This document shows, one piece after another, positions 1-9,629 of a DNA stretch of 64,000 bases. A program made the translations under genes and the position numbers. Position 1 is the stretch's first letter. The number at the start of each line of letters is the position of its first letter. The DNA is from Amaranthus tricolor (Eukaryota; Streptophyta; Magnoliopsida; Caryophyllales; Amaranthaceae), in the NCBI RefSeq assembly GCF_026212465.1, contig NC_080048.1, forward strand, positions 34,434,422 to 34,498,421. The letters run 5' to 3'. The notes under the pieces are model-generated. The model saw only the letters and a program-made list of their open reading frames with translations. It had not been told where the DNA came from and ran no database searches.

Positions 1-1139
1 GTGTTTTCACAAATTTTCAAATAAGGTAATCTCGCAGTAAAGCCTATTTTTATTAAGATGACTTTATTTATACTTATTGTTTTAAAGCAGTTACTAATAA
101 AGTCATCATTTATAATCTTAAAGTGACTATTATAACTTTAACATGATTTCTTGCAGTTTTTAATGTCCTAAATAATTATGGAAAATTCTATATGGTAACC
201 CTAAGGTATTGACTTTTTCACGTGTTAACCAAAGTTTTTTTAAAATTCACACAGTAACCCTGATGTTTACCCAATTAAACCTTCATAACCTTTTTACCCA
301 AAAAACATTTGGAAACCGTTTATCAATTAGGATACCATATTTTTTAGATTCAAATTTCGAAAATCATTCCAAATATCACATTTTTCCTAATTTCCTAACT
401 CTAGTTCTCCGGTTTCTCTAATTTTTCAACCTCTCATTTACTAACCCTAATTCCTAAATTTTTCAAAGTTTAACAATACCGTTGCTTCCAAGTAAATTTG
501 AAAATGAAAATGAAAATACAATTATAAACATGGAATCACAATGAAAATCAGTTCTGAAAAAAAAAATCCAATAGAATGAAAGCTAAAAACCAAAATGAAA
601 ATCAATAGACGGTCTTCGAATTCAAGAACGTTTAGTGAAAATTCTAAATTAAAAGACAAAAAAAACGGAAAAAAATTAAAAACTTGTAAGAGATGAAAAC
701 CAAAACTTCAGTCTTAGAATTACAGAGAACAAAAGTCCCCTACAAAGTTAGGATTTGAGAGGTAAAGTTAATAGGAATTGGATGCTTAAACAGATATTGT
801 TATGAAATTTGTAAAATTTAGACGTTGTTGCCAAAAATGGCGGATCCAGAACTCAATTTCAGTGACAGAATAAATGGTATAGAAATAATTCATTTAAAAT
901 ATTTCAAACATACCTAGATTAAAGAATTATCAAAAATAATAATATTTTCGATTCAAAATTATCAATTACAAAATTAGCATATACTTTTATAATAAATTTA
1001 TTGTGTTAGGAATGTATATATGGACCTATTAAAGTATGGTATATATCAATTAACTATAATTCGCGCCTCACTAGTTTTATTAATCCACATGCGTTTGCAT
1101 TATAGATATAATCAATCAATACTAAGATAATCAATAATA
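1..1139. other. AT-rich intergenic DNA, no gene seen
   Basis: No open frame here resembles a known protein; the 70-codon frame at 209-421 is low-complexity. At about 60-145 there are three loose copies of an AAAGTGACTATTATAAC-like unit, related to the larger arrays near 38.3, 39.4 and 46.9 kb. Confidence 0.6.
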
Positions 1140-1310
1140 ATGTTTAAGCTCAATTGGTAAGATGCATATGTCAACAATCTTTGAGGTTAGGTTGTGGGAT
1201 TAATCCTTGCTAACTAAAATTTTTTTAAAATTAGGTGAGTGTCCTCAAGTGCGGGCGGGTGAGCCCCTTGGCTCCGCCCTTGGTTGCTACCATGAGGAAA
1301 AAATTTTAAA
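1140..1310 (+). repeat. possible tRNA-derived SINE
   Basis: The 5' part looks like a decayed tRNA gene. TAAGCTCAATTGG (from about 1145) resembles the RNA polymerase III A box and D arm. About 45 bases later GGTTGTGGGATTAATCC resembles a B box and T arm. An unrelated body follows, with a GC-rich GGGCGGGTGAGCCCC stretch and an A/T-rich end. This head-plus-body order is that of plant SINEs. No target duplication or poly-A tail could be fixed, so the boundaries are approximate. Confidence 0.42.
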
Positions 1311-1457
1311 AAGTATTACGATTCGCATTTCGCCAAACCACAATGTTACCATGTAGAATTTTCCTTCTTTTTTTTTACTATCAATTGATAAACTTTATAT
1401 ATTTGAGACTTCAACTATCAACTTACATATTTAGTTCAGTTTAATTGAAAGCCCTAA

Positions 1458-1721
1458 CGGCCTGTTTGGTAGGTGAAAGTAACGGAGGTAATAGGAATGA
1501 AAAATTAGTGTAATTTTAGTTGAAAAATTTTTTGGTTACCTTCATTGTCATGCAATACCATTAGGAGAAGTGATATTAGGTAGTAATAAAAATTTACAAA
1601 CACAAAAATTTTTTGTGATCAAAATTTCATCACTATGAGAATGATATATAACTTTTGATGAAATTTTACACTATAAATCATTCTAATTCCCACTATTTAG
1701 TACCACTAACCAAACGGGCCG
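1458..1721. mobile_element. PIF/Harbinger-type MITE (264 bp)
   Basis: The ends are inverted repeats: CGGCCTGTTTGGT on the left and ACCAAACGGGCCG on the right, one mismatch. They are flanked by a TAA target duplication (1455-1457 and 1722-1724), typical of Tourist/Harbinger elements. Subterminal motifs (GGTAATAGGAATGA, TTAGTACCACTAAC) recur in the copy at 63076-63391. There is no coding capacity. Confidence 0.8.
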
Positions 1722-2087
1722 TAAATATATTATATGATGATGTATAATTTTAACTATTAACACAATGCAATTATAATTTAAATAATATGCAAATTAAACC
1801 ATCAGTTAGAAAATTAGGCAGTATAGTAGTTGAGATCATTACATTCTTCCTGTTAATACAACTATCCAAGAAAAGCCACAGAATAAGTCTAGAGACTAGA
1901 GAGAAGGAAACAACTTTGGAAATATCTATGATGGAAAAACCCTAATGATCTGTGATGAACCGCCTTTTGCTTACTTTTTGAAATGCTTCTTCTGATCATT
2001 ATTTAACATTTATCCTGAGCTTCATATACCATAAAAATAGACAGAAGTTTCAAAATTAATTAATAATATAATTCGAAATAAATTAAG

Positions 2088-2327
2088 ATTATGTTTGGAA
2101 ACAAATAATTCATTTAAATTCTAGATTTCATAATAATATCATAAAGAAAGAATTTTAAAAATAATAAGGTTTGAAAAATCATTCTTAAATTCTAAATTTT
2201 AACTACTTTTAAAACAATGGTGAAATTGACTCAAATTCAAAATTAAATTTCATCGATTTCTCAAATAAACATTAAATTCTAGTTAATCATAGATTTTCAA
2301 ATAAAATTATTGTTCCCAAACATAGCA
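2088..2327. mobile_element. MITE with TATGTTTGGRAACAA ends
   Basis: The left end TATGTTTGGAAACAA and the reverse complement of the right end, TATGTTTGGGAACAA, match over 15 bases with one difference. The 240 bp between them is AT-rich and non-coding. The target duplication is unclear, so the superfamily is not assigned. Confidence 0.6.
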
Positions 2328-2962
2328 TAGTAAACTAATTAGCTGATTTAATGAGTATTATCAAGCCCCTTTTTAGGATTTTGATGGTCTAAGCGCAAGC
2401 TTAATATAAGGCATTAACAAATATACCATATTTTATTGCCTCAATGTCATTAATTGACTTTTACCTATTGTGAGAACTCGATAGCATAACCATTGCTCAT
2501 ATATCAATATATTAAAACTTTTTTTTTGGCACATGAAACTAAATCTTGAATTTAATCCCCTTCCGCCCTATCCCAAACAGGGCGCCGAAGTATTATTTGT
2601 TGGAATGACTTATTCTAAATCCATAAACTAAAGATGGTGTGTGCATACTTTATAAGTTATTAGAACCTTTCCTTGTCATAAGATTTTAGGATGCTATTTA
2701 TTTGTCTTATGAAGTATGTGCACATTGTGTTTTCCGAATTACATACTAGCATTATAGTGTAAAAATAAGGCCACATCGCATCGGTTGCATTATAAAGGTT
2801 TTCAAAACAAACAAGTTGATATTTCCCGCATCATAAAAAGTATAAGAAAACGCATTTTAGACCGTGTGTTACGATAACTACATCATTCCCTTTACCGCTA
2901 TCCAGATTATTTTCCACATTATTTTTACACATTGATAATAAGTTCAGCTCAATTTAATATTA
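2328..2962. other. intergenic DNA, possible 3' flank of the B3 gene
   Basis: No gene is seen. If the minus-strand B3 exon that ends at 2963 is expressed, its 3' UTR and polyadenylation site would lie here. Confidence 0.4.
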
Positions 2963-3223
2963 TTAATGAAAATTGAAGACTGGGATAGCGCCATTGTCAA
3001 GCAGCTCAATAATGAGATGATCTTCCTCCTGAATGGCACGCTCTTTATAGAAGGAAGCCTTGCAGAAAATGTAGTGATTACGAGCATCATCATCATCATC
3101 ATCATCTATGGATTTTTTGCACCTAAATTTCATCTTACTCAACTTTCCCTTAACATCTCTTAACTTGCAATTACACCATCTATTTGTCAGTCCATTATCC
3201 CTAGCAAATTCCAAAGGCACTCT
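2963..3223 (-). CDS. B3 DNA-binding domain, C-terminal exon (REM-type)
   Basis: This is one minus-strand exon of 86 codons plus stop. A plausible splice acceptor (ATATGCAG) lies just before AGA-GTG-CCT. The product reads VPLEFARDNGLTNRWC, then LRDVKGK, FCKASF and a closing ELLDNGAIPVFNF before the stop. That is the order of a plant B3 domain, a DNA-contacting beta-barrel of transcription factors, and the ending is typical of the last B3 domain in REM proteins. An Asp run (seven residues) encoded by an ATC/GAT microsatellite interrupts the middle of the domain. No start codon for a full gene is nearby. It could be the last exon of the gene whose first B3 domain is at 19738-20041, or an isolated relic. 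The domain call is strong; the gene model is not. Confidence 0.72.
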   Translation of the reverse strand, partial: RVPLEFARDNGLTNRWCNCKLRDVKGKLSKMKFRCKKSIDDDDDDDARNHYIFCKASFYKERAIQEEDHLIIELLDNGAIPVFNFH

Positions 3224-3333
3224 CTGCATATAGTATATAATATAAATCTAAATTGATACAATAGAATTAAATCTAAATTATAGATTTATTTAAATGATAA
3301 ATTGATTTAATAGTTTATGAAATTTTTATTTGT
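3224..3333. other. short flank between B3 exon and retrotransposon
   Basis: AT-rich DNA that would be intron sequence if the B3 exons belong to one gene. The 5 bases before the 5' LTR are TTTGT; no clear matching target duplication is seen after the 3' LTR. Confidence 0.4.
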
Positions 3334-4039
3334 TGTTATGGTATCATTTATTTAATTTATTCATTTATTTAATTTATTAACGTCATATTACTTAAATACC
3401 CTTTGACCTTTTGTGTTGACTTTGACTTTCGGTCAACGGGCTTTTTCTGGATTCCCCATCTTCCTTGAATGGCCCGTGGACTAATTATCTTTAAAAACCC
3501 TAACTTCCCATAAGGGAATGACCATCAAGTTGACTCACTTCCCCACTCTCCCACAATGCATGGCTCCCCTTACTTGGTAACTTCCCACCTCCCCTCAATT
3601 GCATGGTAATCCTTCTTCCATGGGAACTAATTACCCATGTCTCCCATGATCTTCAACTCCCACTCTCTGATGTAACTTCCTCCTTGAGCATTATAAAAAG
3701 GAACAGCCATCAGAGAAAGAGAGGCATCTGAAAATAATCCTTTTACGCATCCTCGCTCATACTCCACTTCATTAGCCTACCAACATTCCAATAACATCAC
3801 CCATTGCATCTTTTGGTATTCATTCTCTAATCACTAATTCCATATTCTCACATCCACGTTCTAACTTGAGCGTCGGAGGGGTTTTCCGGGAGATCACCCC
3901 CCGGACAAGGCTAACGTGTTGTTTCGCAGGAATTCGAGTCGCTTCCTCCCACGAGTCGCTCCTCTTGATCACACTTCCACCTAACCTCCGGGTATTTTAA
4001 GTGTCTTTTGCACTTCCTCGTTTCATCACCGAAATAGTT
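3334..4039 (+). repeat. 5' LTR of the Tat element
   Basis: It begins TGTTATGGTATC and repeats at 13668. The direct match to the 3' LTR holds to position 4006; the 33 bases before the primer-binding site have no clear counterpart at the other end. A TATA-like TTATAAAAAGG at about 3691-3701 is a likely retrotransposon promoter. Confidence 0.85.
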
Positions 4040-4056
4040 TGGCGCCGTCTGTGGGG
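4040..4056 (+). other. primer-binding site of the Tat element
   Basis: TGGCGCCGTCTGTGGGG begins with TGG, as expected for pairing to the CCA tail of a host tRNA, and lies directly downstream of the LTR. The priming tRNA species was not determined. Confidence 0.7.
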
Positions 4057-4072
4057 AGGTAAACAAAAAGTC

Positions 4073-4321
4073 ATGGCTCCTAAGAAGAATCCCACACAAA
4101 CCGCAACCGTGCATAGCACAGATACAGACACTTCCGCGGGTCACGCTAACAATCAAGCCGTGACTCGTCGTGATCTGGACATGCTAGCACGCAACCTTAC
4201 TGTCGCTTTTACTGAACAGCTACGCGCCGTCATCAGTAATACTCCCACTCAACATTTATACCACGGAAGGGGAATCCAGAACGCGCAATTTGTTAGACGG
4301 GGGAAACGACCCGATGTTTAA
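4073..4321 (+). pseudogene. gag N-terminus, truncated
   Basis: The frame opens with MAPKKNPTQTATVHSTDT and runs 82 codons through a polar, Thr/Gln-rich stretch (ARNLTVAFTEQLRAVISN). It stops where the next part of gag-pol is in another frame. A whole Tat gag is several hundred residues, so the capsid-like core has been lost by an internal deletion around 4290-4330. Confidence 0.7.
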
Positions 4322-6032
4322 TCGAAACAGAAGGGACATTTTCTTTGCCGTTCGAGACAAATTGCCAACTCCACCTCCCACTACCACTCCTTCCGACAGG
4401 CGCAATTACAATCTGTGGTGTGACTACCACAAGGAGCACGGCCATACCTTGGCCCAATGTCGCGAACTCAAACGTATCCTGCATCAACTGGCCGAGGAAG
4501 GAAAGCTTTCCAGGTTCCTCAACAGGAGGGACTATGAGGCGGGAAGAGAAGCGAACCGAAGGCCGTGGAATCAAAGACGCGGATCCCCAAAAAGGGAAGA
4601 GGCGAGGCACGAAAATTCCCACACGCAAGGGACCATCAACGTGATTTTCGGAGGATATACTGAGGAATATCCTACCTTTTGCGCCGCGAAAGATAGCGTC
4701 CACACTCTGCTAAAGGGACCTCCATTAACCGTATCCAGAGGACCGATTATGAAATTCGATGCCACGACCTCACAAACACTGCAACAGCCCCATACTGACC
4801 CTCTGGTGGTCACCCTCAAAATTGGACAGATGAAAGTCAAAAGGGTACTCGTGGATACAGGAAGCACGGCCGATCTCATTACAATGAAGTGCTTAAGAAA
4901 AATGAAGTTTGAGGAAAAGCACTTACAACCCCTAGATAAGCCGCTGATCGGGTTTGGGGGAAGTCAGGTCATTCTGCTAGGAACGATCATTCTCCCCGTG
5001 CGCGTAGGAGAAAGAAATGAAAGTAGGTCCATGCCCATACGCTTCACGGTAGTGGATCTCACTTTCCCCTACAACGCCATCATGGGACTTCCCCTCATTA
5101 ACAAAATCAAAGCTGCCATCTTCCCTCATCAACTCTTGTTGCAATTCGAGCGGGATGATGGGCAAGTAGGCATCCTCAAGGGAGATCAGGTAACGGCCCG
5201 CCAATGCCTCATAAACACTCTGAAGCGCGGACATTCCGCGACACTCGCCAAAAGGGAAAGGGAAGATCAAGACGCTCCCGCTGTCATGAGCGTGTATATG
5301 GAAAACCCTAGCACACATGAAAGGCCTCGCCCCATAGAAAGATACGAGGAAGTAGACATGTTCGAGGGAAAGCAAGTCAAGATAGGGAAAGATCTTCCTG
5401 GTACGATTAAGCAAGAAATCGTGGCCACCATTGCTGAGTTCCGCGACGTCTTCGCCTTCAGCACGGAAGAAATGCCTGGCATCTCTACTAGCGTCATGTG
5501 TCATAAACTTGACATAAGACCAGGCCACAAACCAGTGAAGCAAAAGCTGCGGCATCAAGGAAAAGAGCGGACCGAGGCCGCCAAAGAAGAAGTTGAAAAA
5601 TTGTTGAGAGCCGGATTTATTAGAGAATGCAAATACTCTGATTGGCTATCCAATGTCGTCCTCGTGAAGAAACCAAATGGCAAATGGAGGATGTGCGTCG
5701 ATTTCACGGATTTGAATAAAGCATGTCCCAAGGACGACTATCCACTCCCAAAAATAGATCGCCTGGTGGACTCCACAGCAGGCCATGCGCTATTAAGTTT
5801 CATGGATGCCAATGCCGGATATCATCAGATTCAATTGGCGCCGGAGGACCAACCACACACGGCCTTCATTACTAGCATGGGTGTCTATTGCTACAAAGTC
5901 ATGCCCTTCGGGTTAAAAAATGCTGGAGCCACTTATCAGAGAATGGTAAACAAGGTTTTCCAATCTCAGATTGGACGGAATTTAGAGGTATACGTGGATG
6001 ACATGATAACAAAGAGCAAGCACGCAACTTAG
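4290..6032 (+). pseudogene. gag zinc-knuckle region, protease and reverse transcriptase
   Basis: About 580 codons. The first segment has a Cys-His pattern, CDYHKEHGHTLAQC, like the nucleic-acid-binding knuckle of Tat gag proteins. The aspartic protease follows with VDTGSTADLI and a later IMGLPLI. Reverse transcriptase then shows LVKKPNGKWRMCVDFTDLN, FMDANAGYHQI, VMPFGLKNAGATYQRM and the catalytic YVDDM near the end. The frame ends at an in-frame TAG (6030-6032), and the same frame continues as RNase H directly after it. The protein would make cDNA from element RNA. The nonsense codon breaks the polyprotein here. Confidence 0.88.
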
Positions 6033-7499
6033 CACGCCGCGGACTTGCGTGAAACGTTCAATACCCTCCGTAAACACCAGATGAAGCTCAATCCGGACAA
6101 GTGCGTATTCGGGGTCACCGGAGGAAAGTGTCTCGGCTTCTTGGTAAACGAACGGGGCATCGAGGCAAATCCAGACAAGATTCATGCCATTCAGAACATG
6201 AGATCCCCCACCTCCGTAAAAGAAGTACAAAAGCTCACGGGGTGTATAGCTGCTCTGGGAAGATTTCTTTCAAAGTCCGCGGACAAATGCTTGCCTTTCT
6301 TCAAAACGATAAAGCAACAGAAATTCGAATGGACCGCGGAAGCAGAAGAGTCTTTCCGCCAGCTTAAGGAACACCTATCGGCCTTGCCAAAACTAGTTTC
6401 GCCCATCAACGGGGAAAAGCTAGTCTTATATGTCTCTGTCTCCGAATACTCGTTATCCGGAGTGCTTGTGGCGGAAAGGGAAAAGAAGCAGCTCCCAGTA
6501 TACTATGTGAGTCATGCATTCCGTGGCTCGGAAGGGAACTATTGCGAAGTGGAAAAGGTCATATTTGCAATAGTGATGGCCAGCAGGAAATTGAAGCCAT
6601 ACTTTCAGTCCAACCAGATCATTGTCCGGACTGATCAACCTTTAAAAAAGATTCTTGAAGGGAAAAACAAGTCGAGCCGCGTCACAGATTGGGCAAACCA
6701 GCTAGCAGATTTCGTCATCGAGTACGAACCTCGAACGGCAATTAAAGCACAAGCCTTGGCTGACTTTATTGCTGAAAGCACTTCCCCCCCTCCTGCTGAA
6801 CTTAATCAAGAATGGAAATTGTATGTAGACGGGTCTTCAACACAATCGGCGAGTGGGGCCGGGCTCCTCATTGTGTCTTCCGCCGGGGTCCGTATGGAAA
6901 GGGCGGTCAGATTCGAGTTCGCGGCATCCAACAATGAGGCCGAATACGAAGCATTACTGATGGGGCTGAAAATCTGCTATGAGGCAGGGGCTAAAGAATT
7001 GGCCGCATTCTCTGACTCCCAATTAATAGTGGGGCAAGTAAACGGGGAATTCGAGGCTAAAGATGATAGCATGAAAATGTATCTGCAGCAAGTGAAGGAC
7101 TTTGTTCCAAAGTTTGATAAGTTCACGTTGGAGCACATTCCACGATCCCAAAATGCCCAAGCCGATTCCCTAGCAAAACTTGCCAGCTCAGCAGATACTT
7201 CCGCGGCTCGAGATATAATCTGGGAAGTGCTCCCTAACCCCAGCATCAATTTCATGGTCAATACCATCGACAGATCCGAAACATGGATGGGCCCATACGT
7301 GAAGTACTTGCAAGATCAAATGCTCCCCCGAGACGAGAATCAGGCCAAAATGCTCCAGAAGAAGGCCAAATGGTTCGAACTTCACGAAGGAACGCTCTAT
7401 AAAAAGTCATACACACATCCCCTTCTGAAATGTGTTGCTCCTGAAGAAGGAAACTATATCCTACGCGAAATACATGAGGGTGGATGCGGAATACACTAG
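6033..7499 (+). pseudogene. pol continuation: RNase H and second (archaeal-type) RNase H
   Basis: This continues in the frame of the reverse transcriptase after the TAG at 6030. The first part (LNPDKCVFGV, LTGCIAALGRF, VYYVSHAFRG) is the reverse transcriptase thumb and the usual Ty3 RNase H. After a spacer, WKLYVDGSSTQSASGAGLLI, ASNNEAEYEALLMGL and FSDSQLIVGQV form a second RNase H with its Asp-Glu-Asp pattern. This extra domain separates Tat from other plant gypsy lineages. The integrase zinc-finger histidines begin at HEGGCGIH, where another in-frame TAG (7497-7499) cuts the frame. Confidence 0.87.
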
Positions 7500-8518
7500 G
7501 GAGTGCGAACTATCATTAGCAAAGTCCTTAGGAGTGGATATTATTGGCCTTCACTCCGGAAAGACGCGGAAGAACTGATCCAACGGTGTCCTGAATGTCA
7601 GTATCACTCAAAGATAGGGAGTAAGCCCTCTAATTACTTGACCGTCTTGCAAGCCGTCCTGCCCTTCGACAAGTGGGGTATGGATCTCCTCGGCCCCTTT
7701 CCACCAGCAAAGGGGCAGCGCAAGTTCATCATTGTGGCTATTGATTACTTCACCAAGTATGTAGAAGCAGAGGCTCTTAGTTCAATCACAGACAAGCAAG
7801 TCTGTCAGTTCTTATGGCGGAACATCATCACAAGATACGGCATACCCCGGGTGATCATAACAGATAATGGAAGGCAATTTGTCAGCAAGAACACCATCGA
7901 GTATTGCGACAAATTCCACATCCAAATCAGATTTAGTTCTGTCTCCAGGCCGCAAACTAATGGTCAAGTCGAGTCCGCCAACAAGGAGATACTAAATGGT
8001 ATCAAAAAGAAGATAGAAGGGGTCAAGGGCAATTTGGATGAAGAACTACCCGGAATCTTATGGGGCAGTCGAACCACCGTCAAAGAGGCCACGGGGCACA
8101 CACCGTTCTCTTTAGTGTACGGATCCGAAGCCGTACTTCCAGTGGAAATAGGAGTACCCTCTACAAGGGTCACCTACTACTCGTACGACGAGAACGAAGA
8201 AGGAAAAAGAGCAAACTTAGACCTACTACCAGAGACAAGAGAAAATGCACTACTAAGATCGATGCCCCAAAAGCAGAGGATAATTCGTAGCTTCAACCGC
8301 CATGTCAAAACAAGACGTATTCAGGTCAATGATCTCGTCCTCCGTAAAGTCGAAGCTACTGGGAAGATAGTTGAAAAAGAAAGTTAGGGGCCAACTGGGA
8401 CGGACCTTTCAAAGTCACCCGCGTCATCAAACCAGGAACGTTCGAACTAGAAGACATGAAAGGGAAAAAACTACCCCGTCCATGGAATGGAGACCACTTA
8501 AAGAAATTCTTCATTTAA
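7500..8518 (+). pseudogene. pol continuation: integrase
   Basis: Same frame as the preceding section, after the TAG at 7497. The zinc-binding cysteines appear in RCPECQYHSK. The catalytic core has its Asp in MDLLGPFPPAKG, its second Asp in ITDNGRQFVS and its Glu in GQVESANKEIL. A C-terminal domain follows. Near 8375-8385 the frame is lost to an early TAG; the conserved tail (NWDGPFKV, RPWNGDHLKKFF) continues in a different frame and ends at a TAA at 8516-8518. One small indel explains this. Integrase inserts the cDNA copy; this copy cannot make a complete one. Confidence 0.87.
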
Positions 8519-8774
8519 TAAAATTTGCAAGGGGCAATCAGTTACTAGTATTAGTCTTAGCAACTTCATCAGTGACAGTCTTATCAGCATCAATCCGCGA
8601 CTACCTTCATTCCGCAACATAGTTGCGTTGTCATTCGAAATCACTTCTGTCATCGTCATTTGTATTCTTATCAATCATTTATAACAGAAGTTTCATTTTC
8701 AGATTATCCGGCTCTTATGTTCGCAAATATTTGGTAAAGATCTATTGCAAATCTTATTAAATCAGTAATATCCA
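8519..8774. other. Tat element spacer after pol
   Basis: Non-coding sequence between the end of integrase and the first hairpin-repeat array. No motif recognised. Confidence 0.5.
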
Positions 8775-9450
8775 TAAGTCGGACCCCTTGAGAGGGGTCC
8801 CATTATAAAATTATTCCAAGTCACTAACAAACTTGTGATATCTATAAGTCGGACCCTTAGAATAGGGTTCCAAGACCAAAAATCATTTGAAGCATTCACC
8901 ATCTGTTCGTAGCATCGATAAGTCGGACCCCCAGTTTGGGGTCCCTGAATTCAAAAATATTCTAAGTTTTTCACAAAGATGTTTCCCAACCGGGACATCG
9001 ATAAGTCGGACCCCCAGTTTGGGGTCCCTAAGTTCAAAAATATTCTAAGTTTTTCACAAAGATGTTTTCCAACTGGGACATCGACCAGTCGGACCCCCAG
9101 TTTGGGGTCCATAAGTTTGAAAATATTCAAGTTATTTTCACTAGGATGTTTCCCAACCGGGACATCGACAAGTCGGACCCCCAGATTGGGGTCCCAAACT
9201 TCAAAAATATTCTAAGTTATTCGCCAAAATGCTTCCCCACCAGGACATCGACAAGTCGGACCCTCAGATTGGGGTCCCAAGTTAAAAATCATTCCAAATA
9301 TCTAGCTGAATGTTTCTTGTCCGCAACGTCGACAAGTCGGACCCTCTGATAAGGGTCCTGAAGTTCAACCAGCCGCGACATCGATAAGTCAGACCCTTAA
9401 ATTGGTTCCAAGGTCGAAGTTGTCAAATCTACAAGTTCAAGCCGTGACAT
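8775..9450 (+). repeat. array of GTCGGACCCC hairpin repeats, first block
   Basis: The core GTCGGACCC(C) occurs at about 8778, 8848, 8922, 9005, 9088, 9172, 9255, 9336 and (variant) 9388, usually 70-84 bases apart. In most units it is followed within about 10 bases by GGGGTCC, so each unit can fold into a short GGACCCC/GGGGTCC hairpin. Spacers share phrases such as CAAAAATATTCTAAG and GGGACATCGA. Tandem repeats in the 3' untranslated region are common in Tat elements. Confidence 0.85.
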
Positions 9451-9629
9451 CAATTAAAGGCTGTTTCCCGCCTAGTGAGGGAGAGAAGCCGCGGCCGATG
9501 AAAGAAAATTTGAAATACTTAAACAACAATACGTTGGAATAATCATTAATCATCAAAATAGTTCGGCGCACAAAGTAATTCTATTCAAGGTTACAAAAGT
9601 CAAAATTACAAAAATTTATATTACAAAAA

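Noticed and set aside
2966..3163. Plus-strand frame of 65 codons over the B3 exon
   Set aside because: It overlaps the B3 exon on the other strand and contains the Ile run from the ATC repeat; a shadow.
4977..5558. 193-codon minus-strand frame over the Tat protease and reverse transcriptase
   Set aside because: It is the mirror of a strongly coding plus-strand region with clear protease and reverse transcriptase motifs; no homology recognised.
8775..9450. CRISPR-like regular repeat
   Set aside because: Spacing looks regular, but the spacers are themselves similar, the setting is a plant retrotransposon, and there are no cas genes.
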